DNA of 64,000 nucleotides. Source: CAVRXT01 sp963725655 (GTDB taxonomy: Bacteria; Acidobacteriota; Terriglobia; Acidiferrales; UBA7541). The translations under genes and the position numbers were made by a program. Below, in pieces: positions 1-8,424 of the stretch. The stretch's first letter is position 1. Each line of letters starts with the position of its first letter. The stretch covers positions 620,001 to 684,000 of the forward strand of contig CAVRYY010000003.1 of assembly GCA_963725655.1 (NCBI GenBank). Reading direction: 5' to 3'. Under the pieces are notes generated by a model. It was not told where the DNA came from, made no database searches, and saw nothing but the letters and a program-made list of their open reading frames with translations.

Positions 1-305
1 AGCCGATATCGGATCTTCGAGAAATTTCGGGCCTTGGCATAGAGCTCGGGTGGGAGTGTGTACGCGGTAACATTTCTTTCAGGCTTATCAGGCGTCGCCT
101 GAGCTAAACCTTGCGCAGCGCTCCCGGGTATTTGCGCATTGCCAGCGGTCGCCGCTCCCACAGCCGCTGGTGCGGCTGAGCCGTCAGCGCCTTGTGCACC
201 CGAACCGCCTCGTGCTGGCGCTGCGCCGGGCCCCAGGAGGCAGAACAGGAACAGCCCGACCAGCGCCGCGACGTGTTTCGGTCGCATCGGGGAAGTGGAT
301 TGCAT
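1..305 (-). CDS. N-terminal part of a probable membrane M48-type peptidase (runs off the left edge)
   Basis: This leftward frame opens with ATG at 303-305 and stays open to the window edge, so only about 101 N-terminal residues are seen. It begins with a short basic stretch and a hydrophobic segment (AALVGLFLFCLLGPGAAPA), which reads as a signal peptide. A low-complexity Ala/Gly linker follows, then a segment reading AYTLPPELYAKARNFSKIRYR. From memory, YTLPPE-x-x-KA-x-x-x-S-x-x-R-Y precedes the first membrane helix of Ste24-like M48 metallopeptidases in Acidobacteriota. The catalytic HExxH would lie outside the window, so the family call is inference; the signal peptide and open frame are directly visible. 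Confidence 0.5.
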   Translation of the reverse strand, partial: MQSTSPMRPKHVAALVGLFLFCLLGPGAAPARGGSGAQGADGSAAPAAVGAATAGNAQIPGSAAQGLAQATPDKPERNVTAYTLPPELYAKARNFSKIRYR

Positions 306-613
306 TAGCGAGTCGCCTCCGCAGGGTGGCTACCCCTGTGTGCCGGGCGAGTATATCCGTTTTTCCCCGGAGGTAGGCAATCCTGACCCATCGGGCCAGG
401 GCTCGGGCGTCCCTTCCGCGCCGGGTCGCGAGGACCAAATTTTCGCGCCGCCGCTTCTGGCTGCGATGCCAATCGGCCCCAGAATCCCTGGCCCTCTGGC
501 ACAGTGTACCTTTCGCACCGTGTCGTAACCTCCAATTGCGTTTTCCCGAGGAAGGTGGCTACCATGGTACTTATACCGGGGGGCCGGCAGAATTTCCTGC
601 TGGAGACAAAGCA
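306..613. other. 308-bp divergent spacer, no gene seen
   Basis: This is the region between the leftward start at 305 and the rightward start at 614. It should hold both promoters, but I see no convincing -35/-10 pair. The frames that cross it lack a ribosome binding site and overlap the neighbouring genes, so I treat them as chance. Confidence 0.5.
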
Positions 614-1261
614 ATGGACGCACTTCGCACCACAGGCATCGTAGTTTTGGGGTCCGTATTGGCCGCAGGCACCGTAATGGGGCGTTCTGGTACGCTTCTG
701 GCCGCGACGTTCCCGGCGACCGCTGCCCCCGCGCAGTTCCATCCTGACCCGCCCGTCATTGTCCCGCCACCGCCATCGGCCGCAGAAGTGGTCGCAGCGG
801 CGCGCCGCGCGCGCATATCCAAAGAAGTTAAAGAATCGGGCAAGCGGGAAGCCGTGTGGAACGACGACAACATTCCACGAATTCCGCGCGACATAACCGT
901 GGTCGGCCACGCAGAAACGGATGCCGGGTCCGCTCCGGCAGCGGCGGATGGTTCGGCGGCAGCGCCAGCAACATCGGCCGCAGCACCCGCGCCGAAAACG
1001 CCGCTCGCGGCATCGCCAGACAAGAAAGAGGAATTAACTCGCGCGCGGGAACATGCCGCTGATGTCGAGAAAGATCTGGAGTTGGCGCAGCGCCAGTTCG
1101 AATTGGACCAGAACCAAATCTCGCAAAATCCCGATTACGCCAACGATCATGCGGGCCAGGCGAAACTAAAGTCCGGCGCCGATCAGTTACAGGCCAAGCG
1201 GCAGCAACTAGACGACCTGAAGAAGCAAATCAGCACCATCGAAGCCCAAACGAAACCCTGA
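614..1261 (+). CDS. Secreted or anchored Pro/Ala-rich protein with C-terminal coiled coil
   Basis: I do not recognise a family. I chose ATG 614 because GGAGA at 602-606 is a well-placed ribosome binding site; the in-frame TTG at 536 has none. The 215-residue product starts with a hydrophobic segment (TTGIVVLGSVLAAGTVMG) that could be a signal peptide or membrane anchor. A Pro/Ala-rich stretch follows (FHPDPPVIVPPPPSAAE), then a central Ala-rich linker. The last 70 residues are charged and heptad-like (EELTRAREHAADVEKDLELA, LQAKRQQLDDLKKQISTIEA), predicting a coiled coil. This architecture suggests an envelope-facing structural or adaptor protein. Function is unknown. Confidence 0.65.
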   Translation: MDALRTTGIVVLGSVLAAGTVMGRSGTLLAATFPATAAPAQFHPDPPVIVPPPPSAAEVVAAARRARISKEVKESGKREAVWNDDNIPRIPRDITVVGHAETDAGSAPAAADGSAAAPATSAAAPAPKTPLAASPDKKEELTRAREHAADVEKDLELAQRQFELDQNQISQNPDYANDHAGQAKLKSGADQLQAKRQQLDDLKKQISTIEAQTKP

Positions 1262-1360
1262 CGTAAAGCGAGCCGCAAAGTTCGCCCCGTAGCCTGTGAC
1301 GCGAATTTCCCAGAGTCATAGGACCTGCCACCCTACCACTACTAATAGTATTGATTTTTC

Positions 1361-1389
1361 TTGACACACTAGCCACCCTCCCTCACAAT
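1361..1389 (+). promoter_or_regulatory. Sigma70-like promoter for the small zinc-ribbon gene
   Basis: TTGACA at 1361-1366 is followed after 17 bases by CACAAT at 1384-1389. Transcription would start near 1396, giving a leader of about 25 nt before ATG 1421. The -35 is a perfect consensus; the -10 matches at three or four positions. Confidence 0.55.
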
Positions 1390-1420
1390 CCCCCCGCATT
1401 CTCTATTTCTTAGGGGGCTT

Positions 1421-1627
1421 ATGCAATATTTGCCGGGCGGCACCGTGCAATGTCTGAATCCCGACTGTCCCGCGCGCGGACACTGGTTGCGCGCCGAGGA
1501 CCGCCGCTACCAATCCTGCAGTAACTGCGGCCTCACCTTGCACTATGTCCCTCCTCCGCTCGCTCCTCGTTTCCGCATGCGCCCTCGCCCGCTGAGTATG
1601 TATCGTCCCTTCGGCCGGCCGCGCTAA
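1421..1627 (+). CDS. Small zinc-ribbon protein
   Basis: The product has 68 residues. An N-terminal zinc-ribbon-like pattern is visible: C-x4-C (CLNPDCPARGH) and, about 18 residues later, C-x2-C (CSNCGLTLHY). The C-terminal third is very basic and Pro/Arg-rich (PLAPRFRMRPRPLSMYRPFG), which would suit nucleic-acid or ribosome binding. A purine-rich TAGGGGG precedes the ATG, a consensus-like promoter sits 30-60 bp upstream, and a strong hairpin terminator follows 27 bp after the stop. This is therefore a self-contained transcription unit. The zinc binding and the RNA/DNA contact are inferences; no specific family is recognised. Confidence 0.65.
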   Translation: MQYLPGGTVQCLNPDCPARGHWLRAEDRRYQSCSNCGLTLHYVPPPLAPRFRMRPRPLSMYRPFGRPR

Positions 1628-1654
1628 AGTTCCCATCTCCGCAGAAGATGGACA

Positions 1655-1696
1655 AAAAGGAAAAGGCCCCGAGAATTTCCGGGGCCTTTTCCTTTT
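1655..1696. terminator. Bidirectional intrinsic terminator
   Basis: There is a perfect 16-bp inverted repeat, AAAAGGAAAAGGCCCC at 1655-1670 and its complement at 1681-1696, with a 10-nt loop. The A-rich and T-rich outer ends give a U tract in both directions. It lies between the rightward zinc-ribbon gene and the leftward TonB receptor gene, so it probably terminates both. Confidence 0.85.
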
Positions 1697-1768
1697 CTAG
1701 TTTCGTCGCTCCAATCGCAGGTTACTCGCCTCTCGGCCGTGGACAGCCAGCTCAGCCGCCGCGATGGC

Positions 1769-4700
1769 TTAGAAGTAGAGCTTCAGGCCGAACTGGATGA
1801 GCCGCGGCCCGCGATCTTCAGTCACCTGCCCGAAGGTCGGGCTGCCGCCTGTATCGTCGACCCTTAAGAACTGGGTGTGATTGAACGTATTGAAAAACTC
1901 CGCGCGGAACTCAATCACTTTGCTCTCGGTGATATGGGTGTTCTTGATCAGCGAGGTATCGAAGTTATTGATTCCCGGGCCGCGAAGCGAGTTTCGTCCC
2001 AGGTTGCCGTACGAAAATAGCGGGATCCCGTTGGCGGGATCTCCCGCACCGGAACAGGTCGTATTGCTGCAAGGGGTGCACGACATATTTCCAGGATTGA
2101 CCCAGTAGGGCCCGAGGGTCGGACCGTTTCCTCCATTGCAGTCGGTCGAAAATGTGGATGCCGCGCGCGGGTTGGCGTAGGGAATCTTGCCGGATACCTG
2201 GGTGCGCGTGAGGTCCGGATCCTGGTTTTGCTGGCTCGCATTGCTATTGGAAAAGAACGTAAGCGGATTGCCCTTCTGGAAGGTGACGATTCCGTCTAGC
2301 TGCCAGCCTTGCGTCAATTTGTTCAGGAAGCCGGTGTGCCAACGATTGATCGGCAATTCCCATAACCCACTCATAACCACTCGCTGCGGAGAATCGAAAT
2401 CCGCCAAGGCACGATCCAGACGGTAATCGGTCGGATCGGTGTATTCGCCGGAACGGGACCGGAACCCGGAGGTTAGATCGATGGTCTTGGCGATTGTGTA
2501 TGCGGCCCGGAACTGCAGACCATGGCTCAGTCGCTTGTCCGCGGTGATCTGCATCTGGTCGCTATCCGATAGTCCGTTGCTGAAGTCGGTCAGCAATTGC
2601 TGCGGACCAAAGGGAACTCCAGTAGGATCGTAGGGGTCTGCTGGATTCAGCGTACCCTGCTGGCAGTTCGCCAGCGGCCGCGCGCACTCCGGGTTGTCCT
2701 CCCCGTAGGTGGCCAACTGGTATTGCATGACGCTGGTCTGTGGGAAGTTCACCTCGCCGCTGCTGATTAGCCTCCGTCCCATGCTTCCTACGTAGACCGC
2801 TTCAATCATGGTGTCCTTAGTGGCCTGCCACTGGAAGCCGTAATTGAAGTTCTCCGAATACGGCGTCTTGAAATGGGGATCCACGATGTAGCCGAAGGAG
2901 AAGGGATATGGATAAGTGAACTGTCCGTTGGGTGTGAACGGAAACGGATTGGTGTATCCGAGCGGCGTGAACGGATCGGACATCGCGCCAGTTACCGCGC
3001 CGGAACCATTCACGTCCCCTGGAATGCCTTGCCAGGAATCCGGCGTGTTGTTAGCCACTTGACCGAACGGCGGCTGGCCTCCGAACTGAAGGTTGAGCGC
3101 GCCATCCTCCAGATCGTAGAAAATCCCCGCCCCTCCCCGCATCACGAGTTTGGCATTCCCAAACATGTCCCATGCAAAGCCCAGGCGCGGAGCAAAATTG
3201 TGGTAGTTGGGGTACATCAGAGACCTGTTGGGCGTCCCCGGATCTCCCGCATACAAAATGTTGGGTGGCGAGTCGGGGAAAAGCGTCGATTGCTGCCCTG
3301 GATAGTATCCGCTGACGTTGTTATGGGTGTCGTGTTGCGGAATGTAAAACTCATAACGCACGCCGTAATTAAGGGTCAGGCGCGGACGAATCTTATAGGT
3401 GTCCTGCAGGTATCCCGCCATGGATCCCGTGCGAATTCCGTAGACGGCGTTGGAGAATTGGAAATAGTTATCCCAGAAACCGCCCACGAAGTCGGCATAT
3501 TCGTTGCCGGTGAAATCTCCGAATGTGAAATCAAATCCCCCGCTGTTGTAGTAGTCGTAATAAAAATTGTTCCGCACTCGGGTGAAGTCGCCGCCGAATT
3601 TGATTTCGTGCCGTCCCTTCGTCCATGTGTAGTCGTCTGACCACTCAAACGTGGCCCGATGCAGCCGAGTCGGGCCCTGTATCGATGGTCCCAGATTAAA
3701 CGAGGGAGCAAATATCGTTGGGACCGCCGGAGAGGACGCATCCGCTGGAGTTACGTCTGTGAACCCGAACTCCGCCGGAGTGGTCTTCACCGTCGGATCG
3801 GCCTGAAACGACGCAAATCGATTGGCCGCAAAGCGGAACTGATTCACCTTTCCGGACGACAGCGTGTGGGTCCAGCTGAAAGTTCCGATCTGGGTGCGCG
3901 CGCCATCCGTTCCGCCGGAGCCCACCGGAACGTTACCGCCGCCTCCATCGGGCACCGCCCCGGAGGTCGAACTGATCGAACCTCCCTCCTCGGGAAAGAG
4001 ATCGCTGGAATTGTCCACCACGTACACGAACGAGAAAGTGTCTTTCGTCGACAGATTGTAGTCAAAATGCATGATGCCCTGGTCGTCGTTGATGGACGCG
4101 CTCGGGCTGGCGGAATATGTGCTGCCCGGACCGTTCGGCAGCGGCAAATACTTGGCGATGTAGTTGGCGATTACCGGATTCACCGGCACTTGGTTGTCGG
4201 GGTAATTGGCGCCGGTGATCGGATTCACCAGTTGGACGGCTGGCAGGAGTTCGCTGAAATCTCCGCCGCGCTCGGCTTGGTCCAATACCGCGACGGGTGT
4301 CGGCGTTTGCCCTTCGCGGCGTCTGGCTCCCTGGTACGCAAGGAAGAAGAAAGCCTTGTCTTTCTTGACCGGTCCTCCCAACGTGCCGCCGAATACGTTG
4401 CGTTTGAAAGGGGATCGCTCGGGAGCGAAAGCGTCGCGGGCGTTCAAGTCATCGTTCCGGATAAATTCGAAACCGTCGCCGTGAATCGAGTTGGTTCCGG
4501 ACTTGGTTACCTGGTTAACGATTCCGCCGGACGTGCGTCCAAATTCGGCGTCGTAGTTATTGGTCAGAATCTTGAACTCTTCCACCGCGTCGGGGTTGGG
4601 GCTCACCACGATGTTGTTACCCAAAAAGTCGGTGTTGTTGGCTCCGTCCAGCAAGAAGGTCAGCGACTCCGAGCGCTGCCCGCTTACCGAGAATGGGTTG

Positions 4701-5227
4701 CCAGACGCGTCGTCCGGATCCGGGGTGAACACGCCGGCCTGCAGAAGTCCGAGCTGCAGGGTATCGCGGTCGACCAGCGGAAGGTCACGGATGGCGCGCT
4801 CATCTTCCACCTTTCCAAGCGTGGCGCCCGCGGTATCGATTTGCACCACGTTGGCGTTCACCTCCACCGTCTGGCTGGTTTGACCCACGTTCAAAGTGAC
4901 GTCGAGGCGCCCGTTTTGATTCAACTCGAGCACGATGCCAGTCTGCTCCACAGTCACGAAGCCCGCCTTTGACACCGCGATGCTATAGGTGCCCACGTTC
5001 AGCAGGTCGAACAGGTAGGAACCGTCCGCTCCACTCTGGATTGTGCGCGAGACTCCAGTACCGGTGTTTTTGAGCGTAATCTTGGCGCCCATTACCACCG
5101 CGCCCGATTGGTCCTTTACCACGCCGCGCAGTGACCCAGTGGTCTGAGCCCATGCCGGACCACCTCCCACCAGTACCAAGAACAAAACGATTACCGAGAG
5201 AAATAGATGCCGAGTTCGCTTCACCAC
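1769..5227 (-). CDS. Oar-like TonB-dependent receptor with N-terminal carboxypeptidase-regulatory domain
   Basis: This is an outer-membrane receptor of 1152 residues. It has a signal peptide (cleavage expected after AWA at residue 27) and a transthyretin-like carboxypeptidase-regulatory domain at about residues 30-115 (GSLRGVVKDQSGAVVMGAKI, DGSYLFDLLNVGTYSIAVSK). A plug-like region follows to about 240 (PLVDRDTLQLGLLQAGVF, FLLDGANNTDFLGN), then a long beta-barrel ending in the aromatic residue typical of outer-membrane barrels (FGLKLYF). Acidobacteriota carry many such large receptors, usually presumed to import oligosaccharides or other polymers. The substrate cannot be read from sequence and no neighbouring enzyme gene suggests one. 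It appears monocistronic, with its own promoter and terminator. Confidence 0.93.
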   Translation of the reverse strand: MVKRTRHLFLSVIVLFLVLVGGGPAWAQTTGSLRGVVKDQSGAVVMGAKITLKNTGTGVSRTIQSGADGSYLFDLLNVGTYSIAVSKAGFVTVEQTGIVLELNQNGRLDVTLNVGQTSQTVEVNANVVQIDTAGATLGKVEDERAIRDLPLVDRDTLQLGLLQAGVFTPDPDDASGNPFSVSGQRSESLTFLLDGANNTDFLGNNIVVSPNPDAVEEFKILTNNYDAEFGRTSGGIVNQVTKSGTNSIHGDGFEFIRNDDLNARDAFAPERSPFKRNVFGGTLGGPVKKDKAFFFLAYQGARRREGQTPTPVAVLDQAERGGDFSELLPAVQLVNPITGANYPDNQVPVNPVIANYIAKYLPLPNGPGSTYSASPSASINDDQGIMHFDYNLSTKDTFSFVYVVDNSSDLFPEEGGSISSTSGAVPDGGGGNVPVGSGGTDGARTQIGTFSWTHTLSSGKVNQFRFAANRFASFQADPTVKTTPAEFGFTDVTPADASSPAVPTIFAPSFNLGPSIQGPTRLHRATFEWSDDYTWTKGRHEIKFGGDFTRVRNNFYYDYYNSGGFDFTFGDFTGNEYADFVGGFWDNYFQFSNAVYGIRTGSMAGYLQDTYKIRPRLTLNYGVRYEFYIPQHDTHNNVSGYYPGQQSTLFPDSPPNILYAGDPGTPNRSLMYPNYHNFAPRLGFAWDMFGNAKLVMRGGAGIFYDLEDGALNLQFGGQPPFGQVANNTPDSWQGIPGDVNGSGAVTGAMSDPFTPLGYTNPFPFTPNGQFTYPYPFSFGYIVDPHFKTPYSENFNYGFQWQATKDTMIEAVYVGSMGRRLISSGEVNFPQTSVMQYQLATYGEDNPECARPLANCQQGTLNPADPYDPTGVPFGPQQLLTDFSNGLSDSDQMQITADKRLSHGLQFRAAYTIAKTIDLTSGFRSRSGEYTDPTDYRLDRALADFDSPQRVVMSGLWELPINRWHTGFLNKLTQGWQLDGIVTFQKGNPLTFFSNSNASQQNQDPDLTRTQVSGKIPYANPRAASTFSTDCNGGNGPTLGPYWVNPGNMSCTPCSNTTCSGAGDPANGIPLFSYGNLGRNSLRGPGINNFDTSLIKNTHITESKVIEFRAEFFNTFNHTQFLRVDDTGGSPTFGQVTEDRGPRLIQFGLKLYF

Positions 5228-5362
5228 GCACCTCCGAGGTTTTGCTCTGGAATAGTCGGGGAGAACGCGAGCACGAGCGAATACACCAATCTGCTCAAAT
5301 TAATCCGAGAAGGAAATCCCCCAACCGCGAAAAACCGCCCCCATGAAAGTCGCTGCGAGCAA

Positions 5363-5390
5363 TCTATAAAACTGGGCGAGAAAATGTCAA
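5363..5390 (-). promoter_or_regulatory. Sigma70-like promoter for the TonB receptor gene
   Basis: Read leftwards, TTGACA (5390-5385) is followed after 16 bases by TATAGA (5368-5363). Both boxes are close to consensus. Transcription would start near 5356, leaving a leader of about 130 nt before the ATG at 5227, long enough to hold regulation. Confidence 0.6.
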
Positions 5391-6310
5391 GGCAAAGCGG
5401 CTTGAACCTGGATTGGAGTCGTCCCGAAACTGACCTGAAGTCACAATCTCTGGTGGCACGCACCGGAATTCCAGCTCGCTGCCTTCAGCGAAGGTTGGGA
5501 CAGATCACACTGGGCGCGTGAACGTGTAGTCCACAGGAATGATCCCTTCCCGCCGTCCTCGCGGAAATGCTAGCCTCGTCCGCAGCTATGCGACCCCAAA
5601 GGCAAACTGGGGGACAGCGGCACAGGAGCAAAAAAGGGGAGGACAATCCGTCTTGATACCCCCTTCGATGTATATGAAAACAAACGACGGAATTTTGCCG
5701 AATCGCGACAAATCTTCGTTTTTGAGTTCCAAAAGGCGAAACCCAATTTCTCTGTAGTTTTGCTCAAGAATTGAGTGGGAAACAGGCTGAGAGGGAAAGT
5801 CCGCAGGAAATGGAAGAGCGGCCGGTGGGGGGACCGGCCGCTCAGGGGGCCCTACATTTGGGTCGCGTTCAGCAGGGGGGCGACGCGGCCTGCCGCTGAG
5901 ACTTGAGAGGGGGAGTCCCAAGCTCTACAGCCGGCCACAGCGTCGATCCCCGAACGCATTCCCATTGTGCCGAAAGGATTGCTGTGCGCGAATAGCACAA
6001 CCGGTTCAAATTGGTGGTACCGAGGTACTGGCGGCAAAGCCGTACTCTTTGCTGGTACTCGGTCCAATGAACGGCACATAAAGTCTTTAGTAACACGCGA
6101 GTAAGGGCAAGGGCTGCGTGCGATCGGATTGGGGCGCAGGAGGAAGCGAGCACGCTGAGCCGCGCGGTAAGAGCGTCCACAGAAATCATCCCTTCCTTCT
6201 GATCCGACCGCCTGCTAGCTTCAGGCGAACGTAGCGGTCATCACTCCGAACCGCGGACCCCGGCAGATCCCGAAAAATAGCTAGCGATCTGCAGCCGGAA
6301 AAAGACGGCT
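5391..6310. other. About 0.9 kb of non-coding DNA
   Basis: No frame here has a ribosome binding site together with a protein-like composition; those present on either strand read as Arg/Pro/Ser-rich chance translations. The stretch around 5640-5770 is noticeably more A+T-rich than its surroundings. The only clear structure is the strong hairpin at 5816-5843. Several GTAC-containing short repeats occur at about 6018-6065 but do not form a clean dyad. Confidence 0.55.
5816..5843. other. Very stable isolated hairpin with a G6/C6 loop
   Basis: GAGCGGCCGGT (5816-5826) is separated from its exact complement (5833-5843) by six G. The 11-bp stem is almost all G/C. No U tract follows on either strand and no gene ends nearby, so an ordinary terminator is not supported. 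It could be a transcript-end stabiliser, a protein-binding dyad or part of an unannotated RNA. Confidence 0.5.
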
Positions 6311-6314
6311 ATTC

Positions 6315-6343
6315 TTCTGCCGGGCTGGGTGCGCGGTTATAAT
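6315..6343 (+). promoter_or_regulatory. Promoter with perfect TATAAT nine bases before an ATG
   Basis: TATAAT lies at 6338-6343, with a weak -35 candidate TTCTGC at 6315-6320 (spacing 17). The ATG at 6353 is only 9 nt after the -10, about where transcription would begin. No Shine-Dalgarno precedes it, so the transcript may be leaderless. Confidence 0.5.
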
Positions 6344-6352
6344 CGCGGCGGC

Positions 6353-8104
6353 ATGGAAAGCGGAATCACCTCGATTGTCGATTGGCTGATGGGGCCGGAG
6401 CCCTTCGACCAAGGGCCCGACTCCGGTGGCCCGAGTCCCGAAGAATCGCAGCTTCCGTCCGCGCTCTCCGCTTCCGGCGGCCCGCTTTACCACCTGCGGA
6501 GTCTGTGGGGCACCCGGGCAAACCATTTGTGGCCGCGCTGGCTATTTCTGCGGGCTCTGGGACTGATTTATTTCTCGGCGTTTTATTCTCTGCTCTTTCA
6601 GATCAAGGGTTTGATCGGTCCGGACGGCATCCTCCCCGCCCGCGATTATTTGGAAGCCGTCTCGAAATACTACGGCGCCTACCGCTTTTGGTTTGCGCCC
6701 ACGCTACTGTGGATCTCCAACAGCAATCACACCTTGATGCTGATCTGCGTGGCGGGACTAATCGCTTCAATTCTGCTCACCCTGAATCTGTGGCCGCGCG
6801 GAATGCTGGTGTTTTGTTTCGTGGCCTACCTCTCGTTTGTGGGCGCGGGCCAGGATTTTGCGGGATACCAGTCCGACGGCATGCTCCTTTCCGCGGGCTT
6901 CATCAGTTTGTTTTTCGCCCCGCCGGGATTCCGCCCGCGCCTGGGCCGTGCCAACGCGCCATCGCGTGCCAGCCTGTCTCTGCTGCAACTGGTGTGGTTC
7001 ACCATCTATTTCGAATCGGGTTTGGCGAAAATGCTTTCCGGCGAGGCGGCGTGGCGAAACTTCACGGCAATGGACGACTATTACCAGAACGGACCCCTAC
7101 CCACGTGGATCGGGTGGTATGCCCAGCAGCTCCCGCACTGGTTTCACGCGGGAACAGTTGGGCTCACGCTAGGCGCGGAGCTGGTGTTCGTATGGATGCT
7201 GTTTTTGCCGCGCCGCCTGCGCATTATCTGTTTCTGGATCGTGACGCCGTTTGAAATTGGAATCATCATCACCGCGAACTACACCTTTCTGAACTATCTG
7301 GTGCTTTCGTTGGGCATTCTGCTTTTGGACGATCGTTACGTGGAGTGGGTTTGGAAATCGTGCCGAGGGCTTTCACTCGGCGGAAATGGCGATGCAGCGG
7401 CTAGCGCCACACTTGCGGCCGCCACGGCACAGACGGTCGAGCGGCGGCCCGGGGAATCTCGGAGTTTGCCGCGGATGCTGTGGCTGCAGATTCGAGCGAG
7501 CCTGGCCTCGCTATGTCTGGCGTTGGTTTTTTACGGCATCGTCGCCCAATTGTTGGGGATGATTCTTCCCTGGCTGCCGCTGCCCACCGCTCCGGTCCGC
7601 GTCCTGGACCCGTTTCGAATCGCCAATCGTTACGGGCTTTTCGCGGTGATGACGCCGCAGCGGAATGAGATTGAATTTCAGGGAACGCAGGATGGCACCA
7701 CCTGGACTCCTTATCCGTTCCGCTACAAACCGCAAGACCCGCGTAAGCCACCCGGCATCTACGCGCCGTACCAGCCGCGATTCGACTGGAATCTTTGGTT
7801 CGCGTCGCTGGGACCGTGGCGCGAATATCCGTTCGTGGTTTACACCGAAGAACGGCTGCTGAAAAATGACGCGGAAGTGCTGCACTTGTTTGCCGGCAAT
7901 CCGTTTGCCGGTGCACCGCCCAAACGCGTCCGCGCGGTGATTTGGCAATATTGGTTCACCGATATTCCGACGAAACGCTCCACCGGAATGTGGTGGCGAA
8001 GGCAGTTGTTGGGATTGTACGCACCGAGCCTGCAGCGGGAAGCCGACGGGAAAATTACAGCGGTAGACAGCTCGGAGGTTGCGCCAGCGCCGGCTCAGCC
8101 TTGA
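6353..8104 (+). CDS. Lipase-maturation-factor-like polytopic membrane protein
   Basis: The product has 583 residues from ATG 6353; an upstream in-frame GTG at 6329 would precede the -10 box and is unlikely. After about 60 soluble residues come repeated hydrophobic segments (LGLIYFSAFYSLLFQI, LICVAGLIASILLTLNL, IIITANYTFLNYLVLSLGIL). The conserved-looking stretch WFTIYFESGLAKMLSG-x-x-AW and the aromatic C-terminal domain (YPFRYKPQDPRKPPGIYAPY, PRFDWNLWFASLGPW) match my recollection of the lipase maturation factor family. In animals LMF1 assists lipase folding in the ER; the bacterial role is not established. It is followed by a 320-bp spacer and seems to be a single-gene unit. Confidence 0.75.
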   Translation: MESGITSIVDWLMGPEPFDQGPDSGGPSPEESQLPSALSASGGPLYHLRSLWGTRANHLWPRWLFLRALGLIYFSAFYSLLFQIKGLIGPDGILPARDYLEAVSKYYGAYRFWFAPTLLWISNSNHTLMLICVAGLIASILLTLNLWPRGMLVFCFVAYLSFVGAGQDFAGYQSDGMLLSAGFISLFFAPPGFRPRLGRANAPSRASLSLLQLVWFTIYFESGLAKMLSGEAAWRNFTAMDDYYQNGPLPTWIGWYAQQLPHWFHAGTVGLTLGAELVFVWMLFLPRRLRIICFWIVTPFEIGIIITANYTFLNYLVLSLGILLLDDRYVEWVWKSCRGLSLGGNGDAAASATLAAATAQTVERRPGESRSLPRMLWLQIRASLASLCLALVFYGIVAQLLGMILPWLPLPTAPVRVLDPFRIANRYGLFAVMTPQRNEIEFQGTQDGTTWTPYPFRYKPQDPRKPPGIYAPYQPRFDWNLWFASLGPWREYPFVVYTEERLLKNDAEVLHLFAGNPFAGAPPKRVRAVIWQYWFTDIPTKRSTGMWWRRQLLGLYAPSLQREADGKITAVDSSEVAPAPAQP

Positions 8105-8424
8105 TCGAACTAGCAGCAGGCAAACGCGCGGGACCTGCAAAGCCGATTATTGGCGGCGGGAAGGAGGTCCGACCGGCCCTCCTTCCCGCCAGACATCTCT
8201 GGGACCAATTTCCCAAAGCTCTCAGGGAGGAGTACGCTTTGGGTTAGAGCGTCTGACGATTTCAACACCGGCCGCCGGAAAAAGTTCCAGCCTCAAGTGC
8301 GACGCAGCCCGCCCGATTCGGGCCGTCCACCCAACGCCGCTGGCGAAGACCGCGGAAGCGGCCGTCGCTGCGACGCAACCGGTGAACGAGGAATCGTCAG
8401 CAACGGAGCCAGGAAAACAACTGA
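8105..8424. other. 320-bp spacer before RNase R
   Basis: No gene is supported. The first part holds the strong hairpin at 8155-8190. Two overlapping rightward frames cross the rest, but they run into the rnr start and lack ribosome binding sites. The rnr promoter should be here, but I do not see a clear one. Confidence 0.5.
8155..8190 (+). terminator. Hairpin after the LMF-like gene
   Basis: GGCGGGAAGGAGG (8155-8167) pairs perfectly with CCTCCTTCCCGCC (8178-8190) around a 10-nt loop, 50 bp after the upstream stop codon. No T-run follows, so it may stabilise the 3' end or act with Rho rather than as a classical intrinsic terminator. Confidence 0.45.

Noticed and set aside
305..910. Leftward frame of 201 codons across the first spacer
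   Set aside because: It overlaps the well-supported gene at 614-1261 and has a Cys/Arg-rich chance composition without a ribosome site.
3659..4972. Long rightward frame (437 codons) opposite the TonB receptor gene
   Set aside because: It is fully antisense to an unmistakable gene, has an Arg/Gly/Val-rich shadow composition and no ribosome site.
5586..6189. Leftward frames in the large non-coding stretch
   Set aside because: No ribosome sites, Pro/Ser/Arg-rich composition and no recognisable motif.
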